From AG2 sp036493735 (GTDB taxonomy: Bacteria > Gemmatimonadota > Gemmatimonadetes > Gemmatimonadales > Gemmatimonadaceae), in contig DASXPH010000024.1 of the NCBI GenBank assembly GCA_036493735.1, positions 62,001-126,000 of the forward strand: a stretch of 64,000 nucleotides of DNA, read 5' to 3'. The stretch's first letter is position 1; each line of letters starts with the position of its first letter. The notes under the pieces were generated by a model. That model saw only the letters and a list, made by a program, of their open reading frames with translations, had not been told where the DNA came from and did no database searches. The translations under genes were made by a program, and so were the position numbers. Below, piece after piece: positions 32,159 through 39,706 of the stretch.

Positions 32159-33820
32159 GTGCCTAACGAATCAGCGGCGAGCGCGCCAGCTATATTCCCG
32201 CCGCCCGGGTACAGGGGTGTGTTCCGGACCGACGAGGCCGCGCGCGCGGTGTATTCCGAAGCGGCGGGTATCGCCCGCATCATGCCGCGGGCCGTCGCCG
32301 TGCCGGCCGACGAGGCGGACGTGGCGTCGCTCGTTCGCTGGGCAAAGGTCAATGCGATGCCGCTCATTCCGCGCGGCTCCGGAAGCAGCATGGGCGGCGG
32401 CGCCATCGGCGACGGCGTGATCGTGGATCTCAGTCGCTTGCGGAAGATTGTCTCACTCGATCCAGCGCGACGCACGATCGTGGTCGAGCCGGGCGTGCTG
32501 CGCGCCGAGGTGAACGCCGCGGCGGCTCCCCACGGTTTGCGCTTTCCCGTCGATCCGTCGAGCGGTGCTTTCTGCACCATTGGAGGCATGGTATCGACGA
32601 ACGCCGCTGGATCGCATTCACTCGCGTTCGGCGCGACCCGACCATGGGTTCGGTCGCTGCGCTGTGTGTTCGACGATGGCGCCATCGCCACGATTCGACG
32701 AGGCGCTCAGCCACCGCAACATGTGGAGGCCATCGAACGATTTCTCGCGACGGCGCATGCGACGATCGTCGCCGGCGAGGAGATCAATCGCGCTCGACAT
32801 CGAGGCGTGCGAAAGGAATCATCGGGCTACGCGACCGCGGAGTACGCGAGGAGCTACGATCTCGTCGACCTGCTCGTGGGCAGCGAGGGAACGCTGGCGA
32901 TCGTCGTCGGAGCCGAGCTCGCGCTCGCACCCGTCGCGGGCGCCACGAGTAGTGTTCTCGGCGCGTTCGCTTCTCTGGAGAGCGCGGTGGATGCCGCGGT
33001 GCGGGCACGCGATAACGGGGCGATCGCCTGCGAGCTGCTCGATCGAACATTTCTCGACGTCGCGCGTTCCGGCGGGAGTCATGACGTGCCGGACAATGCC
33101 GAGGCCGTGCTGCTCGCCGAGGTCGAAGGCGAAAGCGTGGAGGATGCGGCGCGGGCGGCGCGTGTGATCGAATCGCTGTTCGAGCAGGCCGGTGCGACAT
33201 CGGTGCGAGTGGCGCTGGACAACGCCACGGAGACCGAGCTCTGGGAGTTGCGACACGCCGCAAGTCCGATTCTTTCGCGGCTCGATCCGTCGCTTCGATC
33301 GATGCAGTTCATCGAGGACGGGGCCGTTCCGCCCGAGCGGCTCGCCGACTACGTGCGGGGCGTGCGCGAGAGTCTCGCCCGCCATGGAATTCGCGGCGTG
33401 ATCTTCGGTCATGCGGGTGACGCACACGTCCATGTGAATCCGCTCATCGATGTCTCGGCCGCCGATTGGCGGTCACGCATGCTTGGCATCCTGAACGAAG
33501 TGACGAATCTTGTCGCGAAGCTGGGGGGCACCGTCACCGGTGAGCACGGCGATGGTCGTCTGCGCACGCCACTCCTCGATCGCGTGTGGTCCGATGACGC
33601 CCGCGCGCGCTTCGCGCTCGTGAAGAAGAGCTTCGACCCGATCGGCATCTTCAACCCGGGAGTGAAGGTGCCCACGCCAGGCGAGCGCGCGCTCGACGCA
33701 ATCAAGTATGATCCCGCACTCGCTGCTCTTCCTGCCGAGGCTCGCGTCGTGCTCTCGCGCGTGGAGCGTGAGCGAGCCTACGCGCGTTCACGCCTCGAGC
33801 TACTGCGTGAGGCCGAGTGA
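32159..33820 (+). CDS. FAD-linked oxidase (glycolate oxidase GlcD / D-lactate dehydrogenase type)
   Basis: Flavoprotein of 553 residues. The PCMH FAD-binding domain spans about 40-230: LIPRGSGSSMGGGAIGDGVIVDLSRL, then VDPSSGAFCTIGGMVSTNAAGSHSLAFGATRPWV. The FAD-oxidase C domain follows and ends with FGHAGDAHVHVNP, GGTVTGEHGDGRLRTPLLD and FDPIGIFNPGVKV. It oxidises a 2-hydroxy acid. No iron-sulfur subunit adjoins, so it may use quinone or an unlinked partner. The GTG start contains the recurring GCCTAACG motif. Confidence 0.92.
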   Translation: MPNESAASAPAIFPPPGYRGVFRTDEAARAVYSEAAGIARIMPRAVAVPADEADVASLVRWAKVNAMPLIPRGSGSSMGGGAIGDGVIVDLSRLRKIVSLDPARRTIVVEPGVLRAEVNAAAAPHGLRFPVDPSSGAFCTIGGMVSTNAAGSHSLAFGATRPWVRSLRCVFDDGAIATIRRGAQPPQHVEAIERFLATAHATIVAGEEINRARHRGVRKESSGYATAEYARSYDLVDLLVGSEGTLAIVVGAELALAPVAGATSSVLGAFASLESAVDAAVRARDNGAIACELLDRTFLDVARSGGSHDVPDNAEAVLLAEVEGESVEDAARAARVIESLFEQAGATSVRVALDNATETELWELRHAASPILSRLDPSLRSMQFIEDGAVPPERLADYVRGVRESLARHGIRGVIFGHAGDAHVHVNPLIDVSAADWRSRMLGILNEVTNLVAKLGGTVTGEHGDGRLRTPLLDRVWSDDARARFALVKKSFDPIGIFNPGVKVPTPGERALDAIKYDPALAALPAEARVVLSRVERERAYARSRLELLREAE

Positions 33821-33833
33821 GACCAAAGGCCAA

Positions 33834-33931
33834 CGTGGTGGTTGGGGATTGGTGGCTGGTGATTGGTAGCTGAGCACTGTCGAGCGACCGCTCAACCAAC
33901 AACCAGTCACCGGTCACCAGCCACCAGTTGA
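33834..33931. repeat. Inverted heptad arrays after the FAD oxidase gene
   Basis: Left units CGTGGTG GTTGGGG ATTGGTG GCTGGTG ATTGGTA GCTGAGC (33834-33875). Right units CTCAACC AACAACC AGTCACC GGTCACC AGCCACC AGTTGAC (33891-33932) are complementary in sense. The 15-bp centre is CGAGCG-rich. The arms could pair into a long interrupted stem. Confidence 0.85.
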
Positions 33932-33997
33932 CGCCTTCGCGACTGGCGTCTTGCTTTGTCTGGCCTCGGCGAAGTCCTTCCTCAGCGCTCCCACTCC

Positions 33998-34753
33998 ATG
34001 CCGCACTTCTACTACGAGCCAACGATCACGCTCCTCGCGCGTCCGACGTTCACGACGCCCGAGCATCTATCGGTGAACTGGATCGGCGAGAGCACGGACG
34101 GCGAGCGGCTAGCCGAATTTGCTGGGCGCCTCTGCTACATGAGCCAGCACAATCCGGCGAAGCGAACGACGCGGGATTATCTCGAGAACATCAAGAAGCA
34201 GGGACACGGCTCCGTGCTCGAGCACGCGAACTATACGCTTCTCCTCGAGGGCGTGAGCCGCTCGCTCACGCACGAGCTGGTGCGGCACCGGGCGGGCTTC
34301 GCCTACTCGCAACTCTCGCAGCGCTACGTGGACGAGTCCGAGGCAAACTTCGTCGTGCCGCCCGCCGTGATCGGTGACGAATCGCTCGAGGCGCAGTGGC
34401 GCGAGCAGATCGAGGCCGCGCAGCGGGCGTACGTTGCGCTCGTCGAGAAGTTGATGGAGCGCTACGGCTGGGTTGCCGATCGGGTGCATCGTCGCAAGAT
34501 GGCGCGCGAAGCGGCGCGGGCAGTGCTGCCCAACGCCACAGAGACGAAGATCGTCGTGACGGCAAATGCTCGAGCGTGGCGAACGATGCTCGAGCTGCGA
34601 ACGAGCGAGGGCGCAGAGCTCGAGATTCGCCGCGCTGGCATCGCCACGCTGCGGCTACTGCAGTGCGAGGCGCCGGGTTTCTTTTCCGACTTCGAGATCT
34701 ACCAGGCGGAAGATCGCCGTGAGGCGGCGCGAGTCGTCTACCATAAGGTGTGA
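33998..34753 (+). CDS. thyX: Flavin-dependent thymidylate synthase
   Basis: Makes dTMP from dUMP with FAD and methylene-tetrahydrofolate, 251 residues. The signature is RHRAGFAYSQLSQRY (96-110). The usual form is RHR-x7-S; here the first serine aligned by eye falls at x8, with AGFAYSQL between, a one-residue longer variant. The supporting region GHGSVLEHANYTLLLEGVSRSLTHELVRHR is typical. The ATG at 33998 is preferred; the longer frame runs through repeat sequence. The stop codon is the first triplet of a heptad array, followed by a strong terminator. Confidence 0.95.
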   Translation: MPHFYYEPTITLLARPTFTTPEHLSVNWIGESTDGERLAEFAGRLCYMSQHNPAKRTTRDYLENIKKQGHGSVLEHANYTLLLEGVSRSLTHELVRHRAGFAYSQLSQRYVDESEANFVVPPAVIGDESLEAQWREQIEAAQRAYVALVEKLMERYGWVADRVHRRKMAREAARAVLPNATETKIVVTANARAWRTMLELRTSEGAELEIRRAGIATLRLLQCEAPGFFSDFEIYQAEDRREAARVVYHKV

Positions 34754-34838
34754 TCGGTGAACGGTGGTCGGTCGCGACGAGCGGGAGCTCGTCGCGTTTT
34801 TTTTCACCGTTCACCGATCACCGTTCATTGCTCACTGA
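34751..34838. repeat. Inverted heptad arrays around the thyX terminator
   Basis: Left units TGATCGG TGAACGG TGGTCGG TCGCGAC (34751-34778) start exactly at the thyX TGA. Right units TCACCGT TCACCGA TCACCGT TCATTGC TCACTGA (34804-34838) are their inverted counterparts. GATCGGTGAACGGT is present in both arms. The terminator occupies the centre. Confidence 0.85.
34773..34804 (+). terminator. thyX intrinsic terminator
   Basis: CGCGACGAGC, loop GGGA, GCTCGTCGCG, then T8 (34797-34804). A perfect 10-bp stem nested inside the heptad arms. Confidence 0.95.
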
Positions 34839-34851
34839 TTGAAAATTTTCA

Positions 34852-34880
34852 TTGCGCGAAAAAATCGCAGTTGGTATTTT
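34852..34880 (+). promoter_or_regulatory. Candidate promoter of the ATP-grasp operon
   Basis: TTGCGC (34852-34857), 17-bp spacer, TATTTT (34875-34880) in a locally AT-rich stretch (34838-34880), 140 bp before the first ATP-grasp gene. Each box keeps three or more consensus bases. The leader to 35020 shows no reading frame that looks like protein. Confidence 0.45.
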
Positions 34881-35020
34881 GCGCACGACTCGTACATGGC
34901 ACCGCTCTTGCGCCCCTCGTCTTTTGCGCAACGTCGACCAGCAACGAGTGCAGATGATGCACACAAAGCTCGGCACACAGGAGCGGCGAATACGCGCCGC
35001 GGACGATCAAACGAGATCGG

Positions 35021-36244
35021 ATGACGCGCATCGGTTTCGCGTACAATCAAAAGCCTGAACTCAGCGCGCCGCTCGCGATGGATGAGAGCGAAGCGCCGGG
35101 GTCGGAAGAGGACCCTCCCAGTACGGGCCGGGACGACGCGTCCCGGATCACAGAAGCCGTGGCGGCATCAGCCGACGCCATGGCCGCGTCCTCGGCCGAT
35201 GATCTCTATGCCGAATGGGATTCTGCGCAGACGATCGAAGCGATCGCCAGCGCGCTTGGTGCATATGGCGAAGTGATTCGCCTCGAGGCGTCGCCGGAGT
35301 TTCCGGAGCGCCTCCGGTCGGAAAGACCTGACATCGTCTTCAACATCGCCGAAGGTCTACAAGGCGTGAATCGCGAATCGCACGTACCCGCAATCTGCGA
35401 GTTTCTCGGGGTGCCCTACTCCGGGAGCGATCCGCTCACGCTCTCGATCTGCCTCGACAAATCGCGCGCGAAAGAAATCCTGAGCTATCATCGCGTGCCG
35501 ACCGCGCCATTTCTTCTCGTCGACTCGGCGAAGGATCTCGATCACTTGCTCTCGGGCGCGTTGCCGCTCTCGCCGCCATCGGAGATCGTGCCCCTCTTCG
35601 TAAAACCCGTCCACGAAGGTTCGTCGAAGGGAATCACCGAGCGCAACTTCGTGAAGAGTGCCGACGAGCTCGAAGCACAGGTGCTGTTTCTCCTCGAGAA
35701 ATACCAGCAGCCAGTGCTCGTCGAGGAGTTTCTTCCTGGCGCTGAGTTCACCTGCGGTGTGCTCGGCAACGCAACTGAAGCGCGCGTGCTACCGATCGTC
35801 GGCATGAACTTCGGCGCCCTGCCGCATGGCGCGATGCCGATTTACGGCTTCGAAGCAAAATGGATCTGGGATCGTCCCGATCAGCCCCTCGACATCTTCG
35901 CCTGTCCCGCGCCGATCAGTGACACGATGCGCGTCGCCATCGAGCGCGTGGTGCTGCGCGCCTATCGAGTGCTCGGCTGCCGTGACTGGGCTCGCGTCGA
36001 TGTCCGTCTCGACGCCGATGGCGTGCCCAACATCGTCGAAGTGAACCCGCTACCGGGCATTCTACCGGACCCCGCCGACAACTCGTGTCTGCCCAAGGCA
36101 GCGCGCGCAGCGGGTCTCTCCTACGACGAGCTTATTCAGAGCTGTCTGCTGCACGCCGCGGAACGTTCCGGAATCGCGATGCGGCGCCGCGGCGCACGCG
36201 GGCGACGCATCGCCGGCACCGACCGCTCACAGGCTGTCGCATGA
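35021..36244 (+). CDS. ATP-grasp ligase, D-Ala-D-Ala ligase-like (first of two)
   Basis: Protein of 407 residues. IVFNIAEGLQGVNRESHVPAICEFLGVPYSGSDPLTLSICLDKSRAKEIL is the D-Ala-D-Ala ligase N-terminal/ATP-grasp entry. VPLFVKPVHEGSSKGI binds ATP, PVLVEEFLPGAEFTCGVLG follows, and RVDVRLDADGVPNIVEVNPLPGILPD carries the Mg-binding Asp and Glu. An insertion rich in Ala/Asp/Ser (about 20-70) is unlike housekeeping Ddl. It is probably not the wall enzyme, because it is paired with a second ligase, a GNAT enzyme and an aminomutase. The stop overlaps the next ATG (ATGA). Confidence 0.85.
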   Translation: MTRIGFAYNQKPELSAPLAMDESEAPGSEEDPPSTGRDDASRITEAVAASADAMAASSADDLYAEWDSAQTIEAIASALGAYGEVIRLEASPEFPERLRSERPDIVFNIAEGLQGVNRESHVPAICEFLGVPYSGSDPLTLSICLDKSRAKEILSYHRVPTAPFLLVDSAKDLDHLLSGALPLSPPSEIVPLFVKPVHEGSSKGITERNFVKSADELEAQVLFLLEKYQQPVLVEEFLPGAEFTCGVLGNATEARVLPIVGMNFGALPHGAMPIYGFEAKWIWDRPDQPLDIFACPAPISDTMRVAIERVVLRAYRVLGCRDWARVDVRLDADGVPNIVEVNPLPGILPDPADNSCLPKAARAAGLSYDELIQSCLLHAAERSGIAMRRRGARGRRIAGTDRSQAVA

Positions 36245-37398
36245 AGATCGCCATTCTTTTCGATGGCGCTTCCGCGCTCGCCAAGTCCCCCGACCTTCTG
36301 ATTCTCGGAACGGTCGAGGCGATCGAGCGTTCGCTCGTCGCCGAGGGGAATCAGGTCGTGCGCATTCCCGTACTCATGGACGGCCGTTGGATCGAGCGCG
36401 TCCGTCGCGGCAAGTTCGACCTCGCGTTCAACGTCTGCGAGGGCATCGACGGCGTCGCGAACTACGAACCGCCCGTCATCGGCGTACTCGAGCTGTTCGG
36501 AGTCCCCTACACCGGTAGCTCGAGCTACACGACGTCGCTCTGTCTTCGCAAGCACGTCGTCAATTCGTTGCTCGAGCGCGCTGGGCTGCCGATCCCGCGA
36601 TTTGCGACCATCCGGCGCGGCGGATCGCTGGCGTCCGTCGGCTTTCCGAGCATCTGCAAGCCCGCCGCCGAGGATGCCTCACTCGGCGTGGAGCAGCGCT
36701 CGGTCGTGCGGACGATGCGGGCCCTAACGAGTCGGGTTGACGCAATGCTCGAGCGCTGGGACGAAGTGCTCGTCCAGCGCTACATCCACGGTCGCGAGAT
36801 CAATGTCGGCATTGTCGGCGACACCGTGCTGCCCATCTCCGAGATCGACTTCGGGGCGATGCCCCGCGGCATGTGGCGCATCGTCACATACCAGTCGAAG
36901 TGGGTGGTGGGCAGCGAAGAGGACGTCGGGGCGGCTCCGCAGTGTCCAGCCGATCTTCCGCCGAAGCTTGCGGCCGACGTGCGTCGCATCGCGTTGCGCG
37001 CGTGGCAGCTCGTTGGTGGACACGGCTACGGCCGTGTGGACATGCGCATCGATTCTTCCGGGAAGCCATGGATTCTCGAGGTGAACGCGAATCCTGACAT
37101 TGCACCCGATGCAGGCCTCCCGCGCATGGCCGCGGTTGCGGGCATCGAGTATCCGGCCCTGGTACGCACCATGTGCGAGCTGGCACTCGAGCGGAAGCGG
37201 GAGCGCATCTCGGTGGAGGAGGGCTGGGCGCTCGCGCAACGCCTGTCGGGCGTGGTCAATGGCGATGAAGCGCCAACGTTCGATCTCTTCGGCGCTGATC
37301 TCGATGAGGGAAGCTCTCGTCGCTCGCAGCGCGCCCGTCCAAGGCCCTATAGCGATCCTGCGAGCGAGAGCGAGCAGCACGCTGTCGGCGACCACTGA
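36241..37398 (+). CDS. ATP-grasp ligase, D-Ala-D-Ala ligase-like (second of two)
   Basis: Protein of 385 residues beginning MKIAILFDGASALAKSPDLL. Core motifs are FDLAFNVCEGIDGVANYEPPVIGVLELFGVPYTGSSSYTTSLCLRK, FPSICKPAAEDASLGV (ATP lysine), EVLVQRYIHGREINVGIVG and RVDMRIDSSGKPWILEVNANPDIAPDAGLP (Mg site). It is diverged from its upstream paralogue, so the two may join different residues in sequence. The C-terminus is a Ser/Arg-rich tail. The ATG overlaps the previous stop; a frame opening upstream of it is not used. Confidence 0.85.
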   Translation: MKIAILFDGASALAKSPDLLILGTVEAIERSLVAEGNQVVRIPVLMDGRWIERVRRGKFDLAFNVCEGIDGVANYEPPVIGVLELFGVPYTGSSSYTTSLCLRKHVVNSLLERAGLPIPRFATIRRGGSLASVGFPSICKPAAEDASLGVEQRSVVRTMRALTSRVDAMLERWDEVLVQRYIHGREINVGIVGDTVLPISEIDFGAMPRGMWRIVTYQSKWVVGSEEDVGAAPQCPADLPPKLAADVRRIALRAWQLVGGHGYGRVDMRIDSSGKPWILEVNANPDIAPDAGLPRMAAVAGIEYPALVRTMCELALERKRERISVEEGWALAQRLSGVVNGDEAPTFDLFGADLDEGSSRRSQRARPRPYSDPASESEQHAVGDH

Positions 37399-37413
37399 AT
37401 CCAGTGAATCGCG

Positions 37414-37884
37414 ATGCGGCTCGGCGCGCTGGAGCGAACTCACCGTGAACGTGTACGGGAGATCCTCGACGCGACGGCCGTCTTTCGCGCAGACGAAGTG
37501 TCCGTCGCCCTCGAGCTCTTTGACGACGCGCTCAGCGGCGATTACGAATTTCTCGGCGGTTTCGAAAACGACGAGCTCGTGGCGTACGCCTGCTTCGGCG
37601 CGACGCCAGGTACCGACCGCACCTTCGACCTCTACTGGATCGCCGTACATCCGGCGGCGCAGGGTCATGGCGGCGGCTCGCGTCTTTTGGCCGAAGTCGA
37701 GCGGCGGTTGCGTGAGCGTGGTGCGCGGCTGCTTGTCGTCGAAACGTCGTCGCGAGCGGAATACGCGGCGACTCGCGGGTTTTACCTGGCCCGCGGATAC
37801 CAGGAGGTCGCACGCATGCGTGACTTCTACGCTGCCTGCGACGACCGGGTGATCTACACGAAGTCCCTTGTCCCTTGGTCCTAG
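37414..37884 (+). CDS. GNAT-family acetyltransferase in the ATP-grasp/aminomutase cluster
   Basis: Protein of 156 residues with a full GNAT core. FENDELVAYACFGATPGTDRTFDLYWIAVHPAAQGHGGGSRLLAEVERRLRERGARLLVVETS contains the acetyl-CoA loop Q-G-H-G-G-G-S, and RGFYLARGYQEVARMRDFYAACDDRVIYTKSL is the C-terminal half. It starts 15 bp after the second ligase and ends 18 bp before the radical SAM gene. By position it could acetylate a beta-lysine or peptide product. It is shorter than the AblB acetyltransferases of N-acetyl-beta-lysine synthesis. Confidence 0.85.
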   Translation: MRLGALERTHRERVREILDATAVFRADEVSVALELFDDALSGDYEFLGGFENDELVAYACFGATPGTDRTFDLYWIAVHPAAQGHGGGSRLLAEVERRLRERGARLLVVETSSRAEYAATRGFYLARGYQEVARMRDFYAACDDRVIYTKSLVPWS

Positions 37885-37898
37885 ACCCTAGCCCCTGT
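37864..37898. repeat. Short heptad array over a stop codon
   Basis: Five units TCCCTTG TCCCTTG GTCCTAG ACCCTAG CCCCTGT (37864-37898). They cross the GNAT stop codon (37882-37884) and end just before the start of the radical SAM gene. No inverted partner is present. Confidence 0.6.
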
Positions 37899-37902
37899 CG
37901 CC

Positions 37903-39075
37903 ATGAGTGACTGGCAGAAGATCCTGCACGAGAGCATCGACTCGCTGGACAAGCTCGCGGATCGGTTCGGACGCGACGTGGTCGACGTCGACGCTCTCAA
38001 GCCCGCGTTCGACAATTTCCAGATGCGCATAACGCCATCGGCTCTCGCGCAGATCAAGGAAGTCGGCGACCCGATGTGGAATCAGTACGTGCCGACGGTG
38101 CAGGAGCTCGACATCATCGATGGTGTCATCGACTCCCTCGATGAAGATGGCGATTCCCCGGTGCCGAACATCACACATCGCTATCCGGACCGCGCCCTCT
38201 TTCTCGTCAGTCCGGTCTGCGCCTCGTATTGCCGCTTCTGCACGCGGCGACGCAAGGTGGGAGATCCGGAGAAGATTCCGCTCAACCAGTACGACTCGGC
38301 GTTCGCCTACCTCGGCGCCCACAGCGAGATCCGCGACGTAATTCTTTCAGGCGGCGATCCCATGATGCTCTCGGATCGTCGGCTCGAGTACATCTTCCAG
38401 CGTCTCCGCGAGATTCCGCACATCGAGATCATTCGCATCGGAAGCCGCATCACCTCGCATCTGCCCGAGCGGATCACGCCCGAGTTCTGCGCAATGGTGC
38501 GCAAGTACCACCCGGTGTACATGAACACGCACTTCAATCATCCGAGCGAGCTCACGCCCGCCGCGGTCGCGGCACTCGCACGACTCGCCGATGCCGGCGT
38601 GCCGCTTGGATGTCAGACGGTGCTGCTGCGTGGCGTGAACGACGATCCGCAGATCATGAAGGAGCTGATGCAGAAGTTGCTGAAGGCGCGCGTGCGCCCG
38701 TACTACATCTATATGGCCGACCAGGTCGCCGGCGGCGAGCATTTCCGCACGCAGGTCGAGAAGGGGCTGGAGATCGTGAAGGCGCTGCGTGGCTGGACCT
38801 CGGGTCTCGCGGTACCACACTTCGTCATCGACGCCCCTGGCGGAGGCGGCAAGGTCCCATTGCTGCCGGAGTACGTCGAGGAGATCAACGAGGACGAGGT
38901 GATCTTCCGGAACTACGAAGGCAAGCGCTTCGTGTACAAGCAGCCACGGCAGCCGATGATGATCAATGGATGTGGCGACACGATGGCGCCCGCGGCACAG
39001 AGTGACGTCGTGCCGATTCAAATCGGGAAGAAGCCCGCAGCTCGGCCAAGGCGCCGCCGAAAGACTGGATCCTGA
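37903..39075 (+). CDS. KamA-family radical SAM aminomutase (lysine 2,3-aminomutase-like)
   Basis: Radical SAM/PLP enzyme of 390 residues. The iron-sulfur cluster motif is CASYCRFC (C106, C110, C113), followed by TRRRKVGDP. GGDPMMLSDRRLEYIFQRLREIPHIEIIRIGSR is the SAM-binding strand. The PLP region is VPHFVIDAPGGGGKVPLLPEYV (about 306-327; PLP lysine in GGGK). Lysine 2,3-aminomutases convert L-lysine to beta-lysine; the exact substrate here is not certain. It is the last gene of the ATP-grasp/GNAT cluster and ends at a heptad array. Confidence 0.9.
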   Translation: MSDWQKILHESIDSLDKLADRFGRDVVDVDALKPAFDNFQMRITPSALAQIKEVGDPMWNQYVPTVQELDIIDGVIDSLDEDGDSPVPNITHRYPDRALFLVSPVCASYCRFCTRRRKVGDPEKIPLNQYDSAFAYLGAHSEIRDVILSGGDPMMLSDRRLEYIFQRLREIPHIEIIRIGSRITSHLPERITPEFCAMVRKYHPVYMNTHFNHPSELTPAAVAALARLADAGVPLGCQTVLLRGVNDDPQIMKELMQKLLKARVRPYYIYMADQVAGGEHFRTQVEKGLEIVKALRGWTSGLAVPHFVIDAPGGGGKVPLLPEYVEEINEDEVIFRNYEGKRFVYKQPRQPMMINGCGDTMAPAAQSDVVPIQIGKKPAARPRRRRKTGS

Positions 39076-39227
39076 TGGTGGTTGGTGATTGGTGGTTGGT
39101 GGTTGGTGATTTCGGAACGAAACGTCGATGGGGTGGTGAGAATTCAGGCTCTCACCACCCCATCGTCATTAATCCGAATTCACCAGCCACCAGCCACCAA
39201 CCACCAGTCACCAACCACCAACCACTA
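39073..39227. repeat. Inverted heptad arrays spanning a convergent gene pair stop to stop
   Basis: The left half starts at the TGA of the aminomutase gene: TGATGG, then TGGTTGG TGATTGG TGGTTGG TGGTTGG TGATTTC (39073-39113). The right half CACCAGC CACCAGC CACCAAC CACCAGT CACCAAC CACCAAC (39181-39222) ends at the stop of the opposing gene (39225-39227). The 15-bp hairpin at 39127-39164 is central. Confidence 0.9.
39127..39164. terminator. Hairpin between convergent genes
   Basis: GATGGGGTGGTGAGA (39127-39141), 8-nt loop, TCTCACCACCCCATC (39150-39164): a perfect 15-bp stem. No clear T-tract follows on either strand, so it may act as a 3'-end hairpin for both genes. Confidence 0.7.
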
Positions 39228-39650
39228 CTTTCGGATCACGATAATGGCTCCCGAACCATGGCCGGTACCGAAGCGCTGTGTGGCGTCGGTGCCGCTCAGC
39301 CACTGAATTTCCTTCACGTCGCTGATCGGGATCTGGGCCAGCGAGTTTGGTCCGCCCATGCGTGTCTGATCGACATAGACGACGACATCCTGGGGCCCCT
39401 GCGTGAGCGAAGAGGCGGCGCCGCCCCGATTCTGAAGAAAGTTCGGGCGTAGCCGCTGCACGGCCTGCAGGGCATTCTGCACGTCGACCGTCGCAAGCTC
39501 ATCGGAGGTGATGCGGTCGCGGGAGTGGGCGGGCCGTGAGCCTCCTGTCGAGGACTGCTGCGTCGCGGCGGAGCCGGCCGACGAAGATGCACAAGCGGGC
39601 ATCGTGGCGAGAACGAGCGCCGCGACCAAGGAGAACGAACGAGTCTTCAT
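39225..39650 (-). CDS. TonB-plug-like lipoprotein (first of two paralogues)
   Basis: Protein of 141 residues with a lipoprotein signal (SLVAALVLATMPAC, lipobox MPAC). The mature part is a TonB-receptor plug-like fold (VDVQNALQAVQRLRPNFLQNRG...QDVVVYVDQTRMGGPNSLAQIPISDVKEIQWLSGTDATQRFGTGHGSGAIIVIRK). No barrel follows. It has 40-50% visual similarity in this core to the next gene. An AT-rich -10-like TATATT (complement of 39681-39686) lies upstream. Confidence 0.75.
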   Translation of the reverse strand: MKTRSFSLVAALVLATMPACASSSAGSAATQQSSTGGSRPAHSRDRITSDELATVDVQNALQAVQRLRPNFLQNRGGAASSLTQGPQDVVVYVDQTRMGGPNSLAQIPISDVKEIQWLSGTDATQRFGTGHGSGAIIVIRK

Positions 39651-39706
39651 GGCAACCTCAGGACTTCTGAAAAGGTTTAAAATATACTAAACTGGTCGAG
39701 GCAAAT

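Noticed and set aside
37414..37884. AblB beta-lysine acetyltransferase
   Set aside because: Position suggests it, but the protein is much shorter than AblB and lacks a visible extra domain; left as a generic GNAT.
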